Origin: Achatina immaculata
Lineage: Eukaryota; Mollusca; Gastropoda; Stylommatophora; Achatinidae
Length of the DNA stretch: 64,000 nucleotides
Direction: 5' to 3'
NCBI GenBank assembly: GCA_009760885.1
Contig: CM019697.1
Location: 25,124,210 to 25,188,209 of the forward strand
A program made the translations under genes and the position numbers. The notes beneath the pieces were generated by a model. It searched no databases. It saw only the letters and a list, made by a program, of their open reading frames with translations, and was not told where the DNA came from. Shown one piece after another: positions 12,840 through 23,532 of the stretch (its first letter is position 1; each line of letters starts with the position of its first letter).

Positions 12840-13984
12840 CACAATGCCATTTATGCTTTACGAACACTAACAGAAAGAGCTTTAGAAGTACAGAAAGATC
12901 TCTAATTATGCTTCATTGATTACACCAAGGCATTCGACAAGGTGAAACATAATGAAATTATGCTTGAAGACATCAATATAGACGGCAAAGACATGAGGAC
13001 TGTAAAACATCTATACTGGCAGCAAGAAGCAGCAGTTCGAGTTGAAAATAGAATTGGAAAATATCAACCTATAAAACAAGGGGTGCGACAAGGATGTGTA
13101 CTATCTCCAGACCTTTTTTCTCTGTATAGCGAGAATATTCTAAGAACAATCATCACAGAACCAGGCATAAAAATTGGAGGATACAATATTAACAACCTTC
13201 GGTATGCTGACGACACAGTACTGATAGCTGAGAACCAACAAGACCTGCAAAATCTCTTGGATAAAGTGGCCAAAGAAAGTGAACAGAAATGCCTTACTTT
13301 GAACATCAAAAAGACAGTATGGTTATATTTAAGAAACAGAACCCACCAGCATGCAGTATTAAATTAAACGGAACTATTCTAAAGCAGGTGCAGAAATTCA
13401 AATACCTTGGAGCAGTAATAACTTCAGATGGGAAATGCAGAACAGAAATTAGGAACAGAATAGGCCAAGCAAAGACTGCATTTCAGAGAATGAGAAACAT
13501 ATTAACCAACACATCCTTATCAATGAATGTTAGAAAACGAGTCCAAAAATGCTATATTGAACCTATCTTGTTATATGGAAGTGAATCATGGACAATAGGC
13601 AGGTCTGCACAAAAGTCATTGGAAGCAGCAGAAATGTGGTTTATTAGAAGAATGGTGCGAATCCCCTGGACAGCAAAAATAACTAATGAAGAATGTAGGA
13701 GAAGAGCTGGAGAGACAAAAAACCTTGTCAAAAAGATAAGAGAGAGAGACAATGTACTTTCATAGGACATGCAATGAGAAGAGGGTGCATTGAAAATATT
13801 ATAACAACAGGCAAATTAGAAGGAAGAAGATAAAGAATAAGACCAAGAGAAATGATACTGGACAGTCTGACGGGATGGTGTGAGAGGAGATCACCAACTG
13901 AACTGATGGCCTGCATGAAGGATCGCGTACTCTGGAGAAGCATAATAGCCAACGCCAGTCGGCACGGCACATGATGATAATGAT
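12840..13984 (+). mobile_element. LINE-A copy 2: 5'-truncated non-LTR retrotransposon with 11-bp target-site duplication
   Basis: The reverse-transcriptase portion starts inside the fingers/palm: [31 protein letters not shown], then [16 protein letters not shown] and the catalytic [13 protein letters not shown] box at about 13198-13236. The thumb follows (KFKYLGAVITSDGK, ILLYGSESWT), then the C-terminal HAMRRG and MACMKDRVLWRSIIANAS tail. The reading frame breaks at about 12905 (stop after QKDL), 13310 and 13740, and a TAA lies at about 13831, so it is dead. The direct repeat GTCTCTAATCA at 12829-12839 and 13985-13995 brackets the element exactly, and the 3' end is a short GATGATAATGAT run. 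The endonuclease domain is absent because of 5' truncation. RTE-like affinity is inferred, not tested. Confidence 0.9.
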
Positions 13985-13995
13985 GTCTCTAATCA

Positions 13996-14485
13996 GTCCA
14001 CCCCCAGTCCGACACTATGTTTGTACCTCTGAACAATCACATTGTTGACTGAAAGGTCACATGTTCACAGTTTCCGAAAAATCAAGAGATTGTGAGAATA
14101 AAAGTGGTGACTAAGACTGTAAGAATAAAAGTAACGTTAGAACCATGTGGAAAATCAGAAACATGTCCCAGTTGGTCAACCGTACTTTTAGCCAAGTATC
14201 TTCTCTCCAGCTGGTTAATGTCCGGAGGAGCGATATGTTTCCGGATAATTACTCCGTAGACCATGATCAGCGTAGCTAATGGGGGATTAAAGTCTCACAC
14301 CCAATCCCTGCCCGGAGGGCAGCCTCCAGAGAAATAATTTGAAAAGCCATTCAGCAGCCTGTGCCACATTTATTAGTTTCTTGTGACGTTTGTTCGTCCG
14401 TCTGTTGTGTCATTCAAGTCCATCAGAGACAGTTGTTTATTTATCTCCATCATAAGACTAGACCATGCATGCAGTTCTTTGTCGG
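13996..14485. other. unassigned sequence
   Basis: Unique sequence. A short two-copy phrase with GTAAGAATAAAAGT occurs near 14095-14135. No gene recognised. Confidence 0.5.
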
Positions 14486-14487
14486 TG

Positions 14488-14895
14488 TGTCTTTTGTTTG
14501 TGGACGATAAGTAATCATGACAGTTTGTCTGATCTTTTGTTTGTGGACGATAAGTAATCATGACAGTTTGTCTGATCTTTTGTTTGTGGACGATAAGTAA
14601 TCATGACAGTTTGTCTGATATTTTGTTTGTGGACGATAAGTAATCATGACAGTTTGTCTGGTCTTTTGTTTGTGGACGATAAGTAATCATGACAGTTTGT
14701 CTGATCTTTTGTTTGTGGACGATAAGTAATCATGACAGTTTGTCTGAGCTTTTGTTTGTGGACGATAAGTAATCATGACAGTTTGTCTGATCTTTTGTTT
14801 GTGGACGATAAGCAATCATGACAGTTTGTCTGGTCTTTTGTTTGTGGACGATAAGTGATCATGACAGTTTGTCTGTGGACGACAAGTAATCATGA
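14488..14895. repeat. minisatellite, 43-bp unit
   Basis: About nine units with the cores CTTTTGTTTGTGGACGATAA and GTAATCATGACAGTTTGTCT. The last unit is internally deleted. Confidence 0.97.
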
Positions 14896-15565
14896 TATTT
14901 CACTTTTCTGACTTTCCACATAAATCAGGAAAAAGCACAAAGAAATTAAATAACTGTTTTTTCTTGAATAGTTGTCTCATATTATCATTTTGACCTGAAA
15001 ATTGTTGCCGTTATATCATCATTGCGACTTGCTTTTTTTTATTTTATTGTTATTATCTTCATACCACCATGTTTATTTGCCCTGGAAATTTTAATGAACG
15101 TTAAGATAGAAATGATTTTATGAAACAGAACCAAGCAAACAACAGAGGAGAATGTGGAGACACTTTGTCTGAAAGTCACAAAATGTTACAGAAAGAATAA
15201 GAAAGAATATTTACATAGTATTTCCTAGCTGTGTTCTAGGAGCTATAATAACTGATAGAAAATATCTTCAAAACTTCCGAAGAACTTGGATAAATTATTG
15301 TGCATTTTTTGGGGAACATTTTTAAAAAAGTTAAAATTGTTCAAAATAATAAATACACGAAGAAATGAGAAAAGCTGGAAAGAAATCTGATTAACTTTAA
15401 CAATTTTTTCAGTTATAGTCTCTATAGTAATTTAAGTTAAAAAGATTAAAATGATTGTAAGAAGATTGTGTTTCAAGTGCGGAATCGTTGAGAACTGAGC
15501 TGTCAATTATTCTAGGATTATGTGTTTTCTCGGTGAGAGTTGTAAAAAACGGGGAAGTGAAAGTG
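14896..15565. other. unassigned, AT-rich sequence
   Basis: No open frame of note and no repeat structure. Sequence identity unknown. Confidence 0.5.
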
Positions 15566-15569
15566 TTTT

Positions 15570-16425
15570 CAGGAAGTGTTGTAGCCGTCGAGGCGGTATA
15601 TGCAAGGGATTCGGGGAGTGTTGTAGCCGTCGAGGCGGTATATGCAAGGGATTCGGGGAGTGTTGTAGTCGTAGAGGCGGTATAAGCAAGGGATTCGGGG
15701 AGTGTTGTAGTCGTAGAGGCGGTATATGCAAGGGATTCGGGGAGTGTTGTAGTCGTAGAGGCGGTATATGCAAGGGATTCGGGGAGTGTTGTAGTCGTAG
15801 AGGCGGTATATGCAAGGGATTCGGGGAGTGTTGTAGTCGTAGAGGCGGTATATGCAAGGGATTCGGGGAGTGTTGTAGCCGTCGAGGCGGTATATGCAAG
15901 GGATTCGGGGAGTGTTGTAGCCGTCTAGGCGGTATAAGCGGGAAATTCGAAGAGTGTTGTAGTCGTCGAGGTGGTATAAGCGGGAGATTCGGGGATTGTT
16001 GTAGTCGTCGAGGCGGTATAAGCCAGAGATTTAGGGTGTGCTGTGGCCGTCGAGACTGTATAAGCCGGGGACTCGGGGAGTGATTCAGCCGTCTAGGCGG
16101 CATAAGCAGGGAATTCGGGGTGTGTTGTAGCCGTCTAGGCGGCATAAGCAGGGAATTCGGGGTGTGTTGTAGCCGTCTAGGCGGGATAAGCAGGGAATTC
16201 GGGGTGTGTTGTAGCCGTCTAGGCGGGATAAGCAGGGAATTCGGGGTGTGTTGTAGCCGTCTAAGCGGTATAAGCGGGAGAGTGGGGAGTGTTGTAGCAG
16301 TCGAGGCAATATAAGGGGAGGTAAGCGAGGGATTTGGGGAGTGTTGTAGCAGTCTAGGCGGTATAAGCGGAGAATTCCGAGAATGCTGCGATTGTAGGGG
16401 CGCTATAAGCCGGGTATTGCCAGAA
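15570..16425. repeat. minisatellite, 42-bp unit
   Basis: About 20 units containing GGGATTCGGGGAGTGTTGTA and GCGGTATATGCAA. The 5' part is nearly perfect. A second homogenised block at 16090-16260 uses AGGGAATTCGGGGTGTGTTG. GC content is well above the flanks. The Cys/Gly-rich translation on the plus strand and the Pro-rich one on the minus strand are repeat by-products. Confidence 0.97.
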
Positions 16426-16541
16426 ATGAGAGGGACTATTGGCTTTTAAATTTAAGTAAAATATCGCTAGAAGAAAAAAAAATTCAGGTAACTGGAATAT
16501 TATGAGAGGGAAAATGTTTTAATACATTTTTAACCACTGGT

Positions 16542-16562
16542 TCATCATCATCATCATCGTCG

Positions 16563-16598
<36 letters not shown>
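16542..16598. repeat. (CAT)n microsatellite
   Basis: About 18 CAT units with two CGT interruptions. Confidence 0.97.
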
Positions 16599-16723
16599 AT
16601 GTTTTGTATTTTAAAATTTCTGTTTAGTTCCATATTTTCCAAATATTTGATAAGATATGACTCAAAAATTTATTTTTTTTTCGGATTCATTAAAAAAAAA
16701 GAGAGAAGTTTTGTGTATTTGAC

Positions 16724-17448
16724 AGCGACTTATTCCAGCAATCTTTGACAGCGACATATTCCAGCAATCTTTGATAGCGACATATTCCAGCAATCTTTGA
16801 TAGCGACATATTCCAGTAATCTTTGATAGCGACATATTCCAGTAATCTTTGACAGCGACTTATTCCAGCAAACTTTGACAGCAATATATTCCAGCAATCT
16901 TTGATAGCGACATATTCCAGCAATCTTTGACAGCGACATATTCCAGCAATCTTTGATAGCGACATATTCCAGCAATCTTTGACAGCGACATATTCCAGCA
17001 ATCTTTGACAGCGACATATTCCAGCAATCTTTGATAGCGACATATTCCAGCAATCTTTGACAGCGACATATTCCAGCAATCTTTGATAGCGACATATTCC
17101 AGCAATCTTTGACAGCGACATATTCCAGTAATCTTTGATAGCGATATATTCCAGCAATCTTTGACAGCGACATATTCCAGCAATCTTTGACAGCAATATA
17201 TTCCAGCAATCTTTGACAGAGACATATTCCAGCAATCTTTGACAGCAATATATTCCAGCAATCTTTGACAGCAATATATTCCAGCAATCTTTGACAGCAA
17301 TATATTCCAGCAATCTTTGACAGCAATATATTCCAGCAATCTTTGACAGAGACATATATCAGCAATCTTTGACAACGACATATTCCAACAATCTTTGACA
17401 GCGACATATTCCAACAATCATTGACAACGACGTATTCCAGCAATCTTT
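16724..17448. repeat. minisatellite, 26-bp unit
   Basis: About 27 units with the core GACATATTCCAGCAATCTTT. GACAGCGACA, GATAGCGACA and GACAGCAATA variants are interspersed. The unit has no stop on the minus strand, so all three minus frames stay open for over 500 bases. These are not genes. Confidence 0.98.
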
Positions 17449-17990
17449 GTTTCTACTTTTACCCAGCTGTTCTCCTGCCCCGTCTGGACACAACCTCTGA
17501 GAAGCGTCTTAAGATGGTCAGGACTTGCATGTCTCAGTTGTCACTCAACTTATCTAGCAGCTTCCTCCTGGTTTCTACAACTTTTAAGAGTTAGTTTACT
17601 TTATAAACAAGAAAGTAACCTCCATTGTCTTGAAGCTTCTCTCTGAAGCACTTCTCTTCCTCTCCAGGCATTCATCTGCAGGCCCGCTGTGTCTGGTCCG
17701 CCCCTTCTGTACACAAGTTAACCAGAAACTTCGGCCTGGGCTTACCGGGTAAAGCTGCAGTACAAACATATGATTGATGTGGCCAGAAATAAGTCTATAA
17801 GTGGGCTGTCTTCTCTTGTCTCCGGGACCTTGTACCACGTGATCTCTGTGAAATCTTTCAGAGAGAAGGAAATCTGAGAAGTGTTGTTCTGGTTTAGAAC
17901 ATTCCTGCACGTTTAAGTTTGATGCCACTTCAGTCTAGATAACCGTAATCGTTGAACTCTTAAGTTGTGGGGAAACTAGACAGTCACAGA
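17449..17990. other. unassigned sequence
   Basis: A minus-strand frame of about 110 codons (17596-17928) is open but matches no family I recognise, and no splice or promoter context supports it. Confidence 0.45.
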
Positions 17991-17994
17991 ATTA

Positions 17995-19145
17995 TCCCAC
18001 CCCACTCTCTCCATCTCACCTCACTCTCTCCATCCCACCTCAATTTTCCCATCTCACCTCACTCTCTCCATCCCACCTCACTCTTCCCATCTCACCTCAC
18101 TCTCTCCATCCCACTTCACTCTTCCCATCTCACCTCACTCTCTCCATCCCACCTCACTCTTCTCATCTCACCTCACTCTTCCCACTCCACTCTCCCCATC
18201 TCACCTCATTCTCTCCATCTCACTATCATCACCTCACTCCACTCTCCTCACTTCACTCTCCCCACCCCACTCTTCCCACCTCACTCTCCCCACCTTACCT
18301 CACTCTCACCAGTTCACTCTCCCAACCTCACCTCAACTCATTCTACCCACCTCACTCTCCCCACATCGCCCCACTCTATCCACCTGACTCTCCCCATCTC
18401 ACCTCACTCTAATCACCTCACTCTCCCCACCTCACCTCACTCTCCCCACCTCACCTCACTCTACCCATCTCACTCTACCCACCTTGCTCTATCCATCTCA
18501 CCTCACTCTACATACCTCACCTTACAATAACCACCTCACTCTCCCCACCTCACTACACTCTACCTTCCTTACTCTACCCATCTCACTGTCCCCATCTCAC
18601 TCTACCCACCTCACTCTCCCCACCTCCTCTCCCCCATCTCCTCTCCCCATCTCATTCTCCCCACCTCACCTCACTTTCCCCATCTCATTCTCCCCATCTC
18701 ACCTCACTCTCCCCATCTCCTCTCCCCATCTCATTCTCCCCACCTCACCTCACTCTCCCCATCTCCTCTCCGCATCTCATTCTCCCCACCTCACCTCACT
18801 CTCCCCATCTCCTCTCCCCATCTCATTCTCCCCACCTCACCTCACTCCCCATCTCCTCTCCCTATCTCATTCTCCCCACCTCACCTCACTCTCCCCATCT
18901 CCTCTCCCCATCTCATTCTCCCCACCTCACCTCACTCTCCCCATCTCATTCTCCCCACCTCACCTCACTCTCCCCATCTCCTCTCCCTATCTCATTCTCC
19001 CCACCTCACCTCATTCTCCCCATCTCACTCTCCCCATCTCATCTCAGTCTCCCCATCTCATCTCACTCTCCCCACCTCACCTCACTCTCCCCATCTCACC
19101 TCACTCTACCCATCTCACCTCACTCTCCCCATCTCACTCTCTAGA
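17995..19145. repeat. 1.15-kb pyrimidine-rich minisatellite
   Basis: Plus strand almost free of G. Irregular 10-20-bp units of CTCACTCTCCCCATCTCA and CACCTCACTCTCC type. A higher-order unit (CCCCATCTCCTCTCCCCATC then TCATTCTCCCCACCTCACCT) is repeated at 18700-19010. Confidence 0.97.
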
Positions 19146-19201
19146 GAGAAGATAATCCAATACTCTGAGGTTGCTGCTTTGTTGACATTTGACTTGAGAA
19201 C

Positions 19202-19248
19202 AGCTTCCTTCCTTCCTTCCTTCCTTCCTTCCTTCCTTCCTTCCTTCG
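19202..19248. repeat. (CTTC)n microsatellite
   Basis: About 11 uninterrupted TTCC units. Confidence 0.98.
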
Positions 19249-19524
19249 AACTCTTGTGCCTGAAATGATCGATTGACTGAAGAATTAAAAGGAAGCTGAC
19301 GTGATAGCTGGTATAAATTACGAACAGCCAAGCCTGATCAAGCTTGATGTTTGATACATTATCGTTGTCCTAGTTTTGCCTGCCATGCAGCTCGAGTTTG
19401 CGGACATAATGAGCGAACAATGTGGCTACCGTTAACCTTCTGATGGGAAAAAGGCCCAGATGAAGCCACGTCAAACAAATCCTCCCAATTATTGTGATCT
19501 TCGTGAATATTCAGCCACAGAAGC

Positions 19525-20022
19525 TGTCATCTGAGGGAGGAGTAGAAATGAAGGATAGACAGTCAGGTCATCTGAGGGAGGAGTAGAAATGAAGGATAGA
19601 CAGCCAGTTCATCTGAGGGAGGAGTAGAAATGAAGGATAGACAGCCAGTTCATCTGAGGGAGGAGTAGAAATGAAGGATAGACAGCCAGTTCATCTGAGG
19701 GAGGAGTAGAAATGAAGGATAGACAGCCAGGTCATCTGAGGGAGGAGTAGAAATGAAGGATAGACAGCCAGTTCATCTGAGGGAGGAGTAGAAATGAAGG
19801 ATAGACAGCCAGTTCATCTGAGGGAGGAGTAGAAATGAAGGATAGACAGCCAGGTCATCTGAGGGAGGAGTAGAAATGAAGGATAGACAGCCAGGTCATC
19901 TGTGGGAGGAGTAGAAATGAAGGATAGACAGCCAGGTCATCTGTGGGAGGAGTAGAAATGAAGGATAGACAGCCAGGTCATCTGTGGGAGGAGTAGAAAT
20001 GAAGGATAGACAGCCAGGTAAT
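19525..20022. repeat. minisatellite, 41-bp unit
   Basis: About 12 almost identical units containing GAGGGAGGAGTAGAAATGAA and GGATAGACAGCCAG. Sites alternate GTTCATCTGAGGG, GTCATCTGAGGG and GTCATCTGTGGG. Confidence 0.98.
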
Positions 20023-20335
20023 CAGAGCAGCCCGGGGTAGAAAGTCGAATTTCCCTGCTGTTGAAATAAAGAGGCGGCTTTTCTTTCTGTAGATCGAATA
20101 ACTATTGGTGGATTGTTGGGGGGGGGGGGGATTTTAGGGTCACCGAGGGGGTGGGGAAAATGGACAGAATTCTAGACAAAAGAGGCGAACAAGTGTAGAG
20201 AGAGATGAAGGGAGGATAAATGAACAGAGGAATAAGGAGTGTGTAATAAGCGATGAGGGTATGATGGTACAGAAATGCTGGCCATTTACAGTGAGATTAT
20301 TCAAACAGTGAACATATGAGCATACATAAACGAAC
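20023..20335. other. unassigned sequence
   Basis: Contains a poly-G run at about 20117-20129. No gene recognised. Confidence 0.5.
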
Positions 20336-20745
20336 AATATAAGCGTATATATATCAACATATGAGCATATTATATATATATATATATATATATATTATGG
20401 ACATATAAGCGGATACATATAAGCATACGGGCGGATACATATGAACATAAGAGCAGATATATATGAATATATGGACGGATATATATGAACATATGAGAGT
20501 ATATAGTATATATATTAACATATGAGCATATATATATATATCTATATGACCATATGGGCGTATATATATATATATAGACGAGCATATAAGCGGTTATATA
20601 TGAACATATGATCATATTATATATATATTATATATATATATGAACATATGAGTGGATACATGTGAACGTATGAGCAGATATAGAAATATATAGAAATGAA
20701 CATATGAGCGTATGAACACATGAGCGTATATATTTGAACATATTT
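20336..20745. repeat. AT-rich minisatellite, part 1
   Basis: Irregular units of the type ATATATGAACATATGAGCG. The same array type resumes at 21230 after a LINE-B fragment. Confidence 0.92.
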
Positions 20746-20747
20746 TC

Positions 20748-21206
20748 TTCTATCTTATATCCTTCCCGTGCCGTTAAACGTCACATAGGGCTCGCAAGGT
20801 AGTTCGCCAATTTTTCCTGTCTTCGGCGAGTCTTTCAACCTCATCAAAGGATTTTATGCCTGTTAATTTGGCCTCTCTTAACAATGTCCTCTTAAGAGTT
20901 TCACGCGGTCTGCCTCTTTTTCTTTGGCCTGTTGTGATCCACTTGATAGCTTGTTTTGGGATTCTCTGATCATTTCTTCTCATCAAGTGACCAACATATG
21001 CCCATCTCCTTTTCCTGATCACCCATGAGACTGGTTGTTGTTCTGTCATCTGTCTTATCTCTGCATTGTTCTTGAATTCGTTCCACTTGATGCTGAGTAT
21101 TTTCCTTAGGCATTTGTTTTCAAAAGAGTTTAATTTCTTTTCTATTTGTTTAGTTGTTTTCCAGCTTTCGCATGCATAAATAAGGGTGGATAATACATTT
21201 GAATTG
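20748..21206 (-). pseudogene. LINE-B 3' fragment inserted in an AT-rich minisatellite
   Basis: On the minus strand the translation gives TLIYACESWKT-like thumb sequence, then the C-terminal region MTEQQPVSWVIRKRRWAYVG, HLMRRNDQRIPKQAIKW, RKRGRPRETLKRTLLREAK and RKNWRTTLRALCDV-stop. It is 5'-truncated downstream of the RT catalytic box. The 3' end abuts a TATCTTATA-type tail also seen at 32096 and 62970. Very similar repeat sequence lies on both sides, so it looks inserted into the array. Confidence 0.88.
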
Positions 21207-21229
21207 TAATAACCACCCTCAAATATAAA

Positions 21230-21850
21230 ATATGAGCGTATTTATGTGAACATATGAGCGTATTTATATATACACATCAGCGTATGTATGTGAACACATA
21301 TATATCATATATAAACACATGAGCGTATATATATATATATATATGAACACATGAGTACATATATATATATGAACACATGAGCCTATGTATATATGAACAC
21401 ATGAGTATATATATATATATGAACACATGATCATATATATATGAACACATGAGCCTATATATATATGAATACATGAGGGTGTATATATGTGAACACATGA
21501 GCGTATATATGTGAACAATTGAGGGTATTTACATGAACACATGAGCGTATATATATGAACACATGAGGTTATATATATATATATATATATGAACACATGA
21601 GCGTATATATGTCAACATAAGAGCCTATATATATATATATGAACACATGAACGTATGTATGTGAACACGTAAGCGTATATATATGAACATAAGAGCCTAT
21701 ATATATGTGAACACTTAAGCGTATGTATGTGAACATAAGAGCCTATATATATATGAACACATGAACGTATATATGTGAACACGTAAGCGTATATATGTGA
21801 ACATAAGAACCTATATATATATGAACACATGAACGTATATACACGTAAGC

Positions 21851-21887
<37 letters not shown>

Positions 21888-21945
21888 CACATTAGCGTAT
21901 ATATGTATGAACACATGAGCGTACATATATGAACATATGAGCAGA
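21230..21945. repeat. AT-rich minisatellite, part 2
   Basis: About 30 irregular units of ATATATGAACACATGAGCGT with (TA)n runs of varying length. Confidence 0.93.
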
Positions 21946-22013
21946 AAAATAAAGGATAAGGAATGATGAGAGAGCAAACGCTGACAGTGATGGCACATTA
22001 AGTGCACGTTGTT

Positions 22014-22140
22014 GTCTCTCACTCTCTCTCTCTCTTCCTTTTTGTCTCTCTCTCTCTTCACCTTCCCTATTTCTCTCCCTCTCTCTTTCCTCTCTCTCTC
22101 TTTCTCTCACGTACTCTCTCTCTCTCTCGCTCTCTCTCTG
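22014..22140. repeat. (CT)n microsatellite
   Basis: Interrupted CTCTCT runs over about 125 bases. Confidence 0.95.
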
Positions 22141-22379
22141 GTACTACCCCCTCATTCTCTTTTTCTTTGTCTCCAGTCTAATCACAGTATTCACATTATA
22201 TAACATATACTTCTAAACATACTTAGACTTCCTTCACCACACAGTTACATCTTCCCTTACACACTTCCCCTTCTTTCCCTCAATTCCCCTTCACCCAATA
22301 ATTCTCACTCTGGTATCGTGACACTCCCACTCTAGTATTCTATCACTTTCACTCTTCATATACTTCTACTCTGGTAGTC

Positions 22380-22442
22380 TGACACTTTCATAACTACATA
22401 ACGCCAGATATTCCAGGACTGTAACTACGTAACGTAATATAT
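22380..22442. repeat. 31-bp CRE-like minisatellite, left edge
   Basis: Two diverged units (CCAGGACTGTAACTACGTAA) matching the array that resumes at 22903. The two parts are separated by a LINE-C fragment. Confidence 0.8.
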
Positions 22443-22902
22443 ATTCATTCATTCATTCATTTGCATGTCCCTTGCGGAACTTTGCCTCCCTAACAGCACT
22501 CCTGTAGGCCTCTCGGTTGTGAGCAAGATGGCCTGCTGCTGTTGCATCCATTTCCAGATCGTCAACGATGTCTTGCAGCCATCTTCGTCTTGGTCTTCCT
22601 CTTTTTCTTTTTCCCATTATGTATCCTTCCAATACGGTCTTCTCTAAATTATCATGACGTTTAATGTGTCCAAAATATTTCAGTTTTCTCTCTTTAATCC
22701 TCTTCACTAGTCAGCCTTCTTCAATATTAAGCTCTTGTAGTATAGATATATTTGTTCTTTTTTGTGTCCACGATATTTGGAGAACTCTTCTGTAGCATTT
22801 ACATTCAAAGGCATTTATGTGTTTCTCAGCTGTTTTTTTAAGTGTCCAGGTCTCACAGGCATATGTTGCTATGGGAAAGATGCATGCCCTTAAAAATCTT
22901 AT
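22443..22902 (-). pseudogene. LINE-C 3' fragment inserted in a minisatellite
   Basis: Minus-strand translation: a thumb remnant (FECKCYRRVLQISWTQK), then KYFGHIKRHDNLEKTVLEGY, the basic KRKRGRPRRRWLQD motif and AVREAKFRKGHANE-stop. The 3' end carries a (TGAA)n tail, seen on the plus strand as TTCATTCATTCATTCATT. The copy at 31228 ends in the same way. It lies between two parts of one 31-bp minisatellite, so it probably inserted into that array. Confidence 0.88.
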
Positions 22903-23405
22903 ATATAAGGATTGTAATTACGTGACGTCATATATACCATGATTGTAAATACGCGACATAATTTATTCTACGATTATAACTATATGACGTCAGATATACC
23001 AGGATTGTAACTACATAACGTCACATATACCAAGACTGTAACTAAATGACGTCTGATATACCAATATTATAACTACGTGACGTCATATATACCAGGATTG
23101 TAACTACATGACCTCAGATATACGAGGATTGTGAATACACAATGTCAGTTATATCAAAATTGTAACTACGTGATGTAATATATATCAGGATTATAACTAC
23201 GTGACGTCATATATCACAGGACTGTAACTGCGTGACGTCAGATGTACCAGGAGTGTAACTACGTCACGTAATTTTTACCAAGATTGTAACTGCGTAACGT
23301 CAGATATATCAGGATTCTAACTAGGTGACGTAATATATATATGAGGATTGTAACTACGTGACGTCACATTACCAGGATATATGCCACTATGTGACGTCAA
23401 GATTA
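22903..23405. repeat. minisatellite, ~31-bp unit with repeated TGACGTCA
   Basis: About 16 diverged units on the pattern AGGATTGTAACTACGTGACG then TCAGATATACC. Seven units contain a perfect palindromic TGACGTCA (for example near 22923, 22984, 23078, 23200, 23234, 23357, 23390), the consensus cAMP-response element. No gene is identified next to it, so a regulatory role is speculative. Confidence 0.92.
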
Positions 23406-23532
23406 TACAGTTCCCAAATCTTAGTGCAAATTTAATAGCTTGTTAAATGTTACATCTTCCACTCCTGAACTATTTTACCTGCTATCCATCCTATTATCTC
23501 AGTTTTTAACCATTTCTCCTTAATCCCGTTTT

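Noticed and set aside
15507..16145. Pro/Arg-rich (minus) or Cys/Gly-rich (plus) repetitive protein
   Set aside because: A 42-bp minisatellite with no stops. Nothing outside the array supports a gene.
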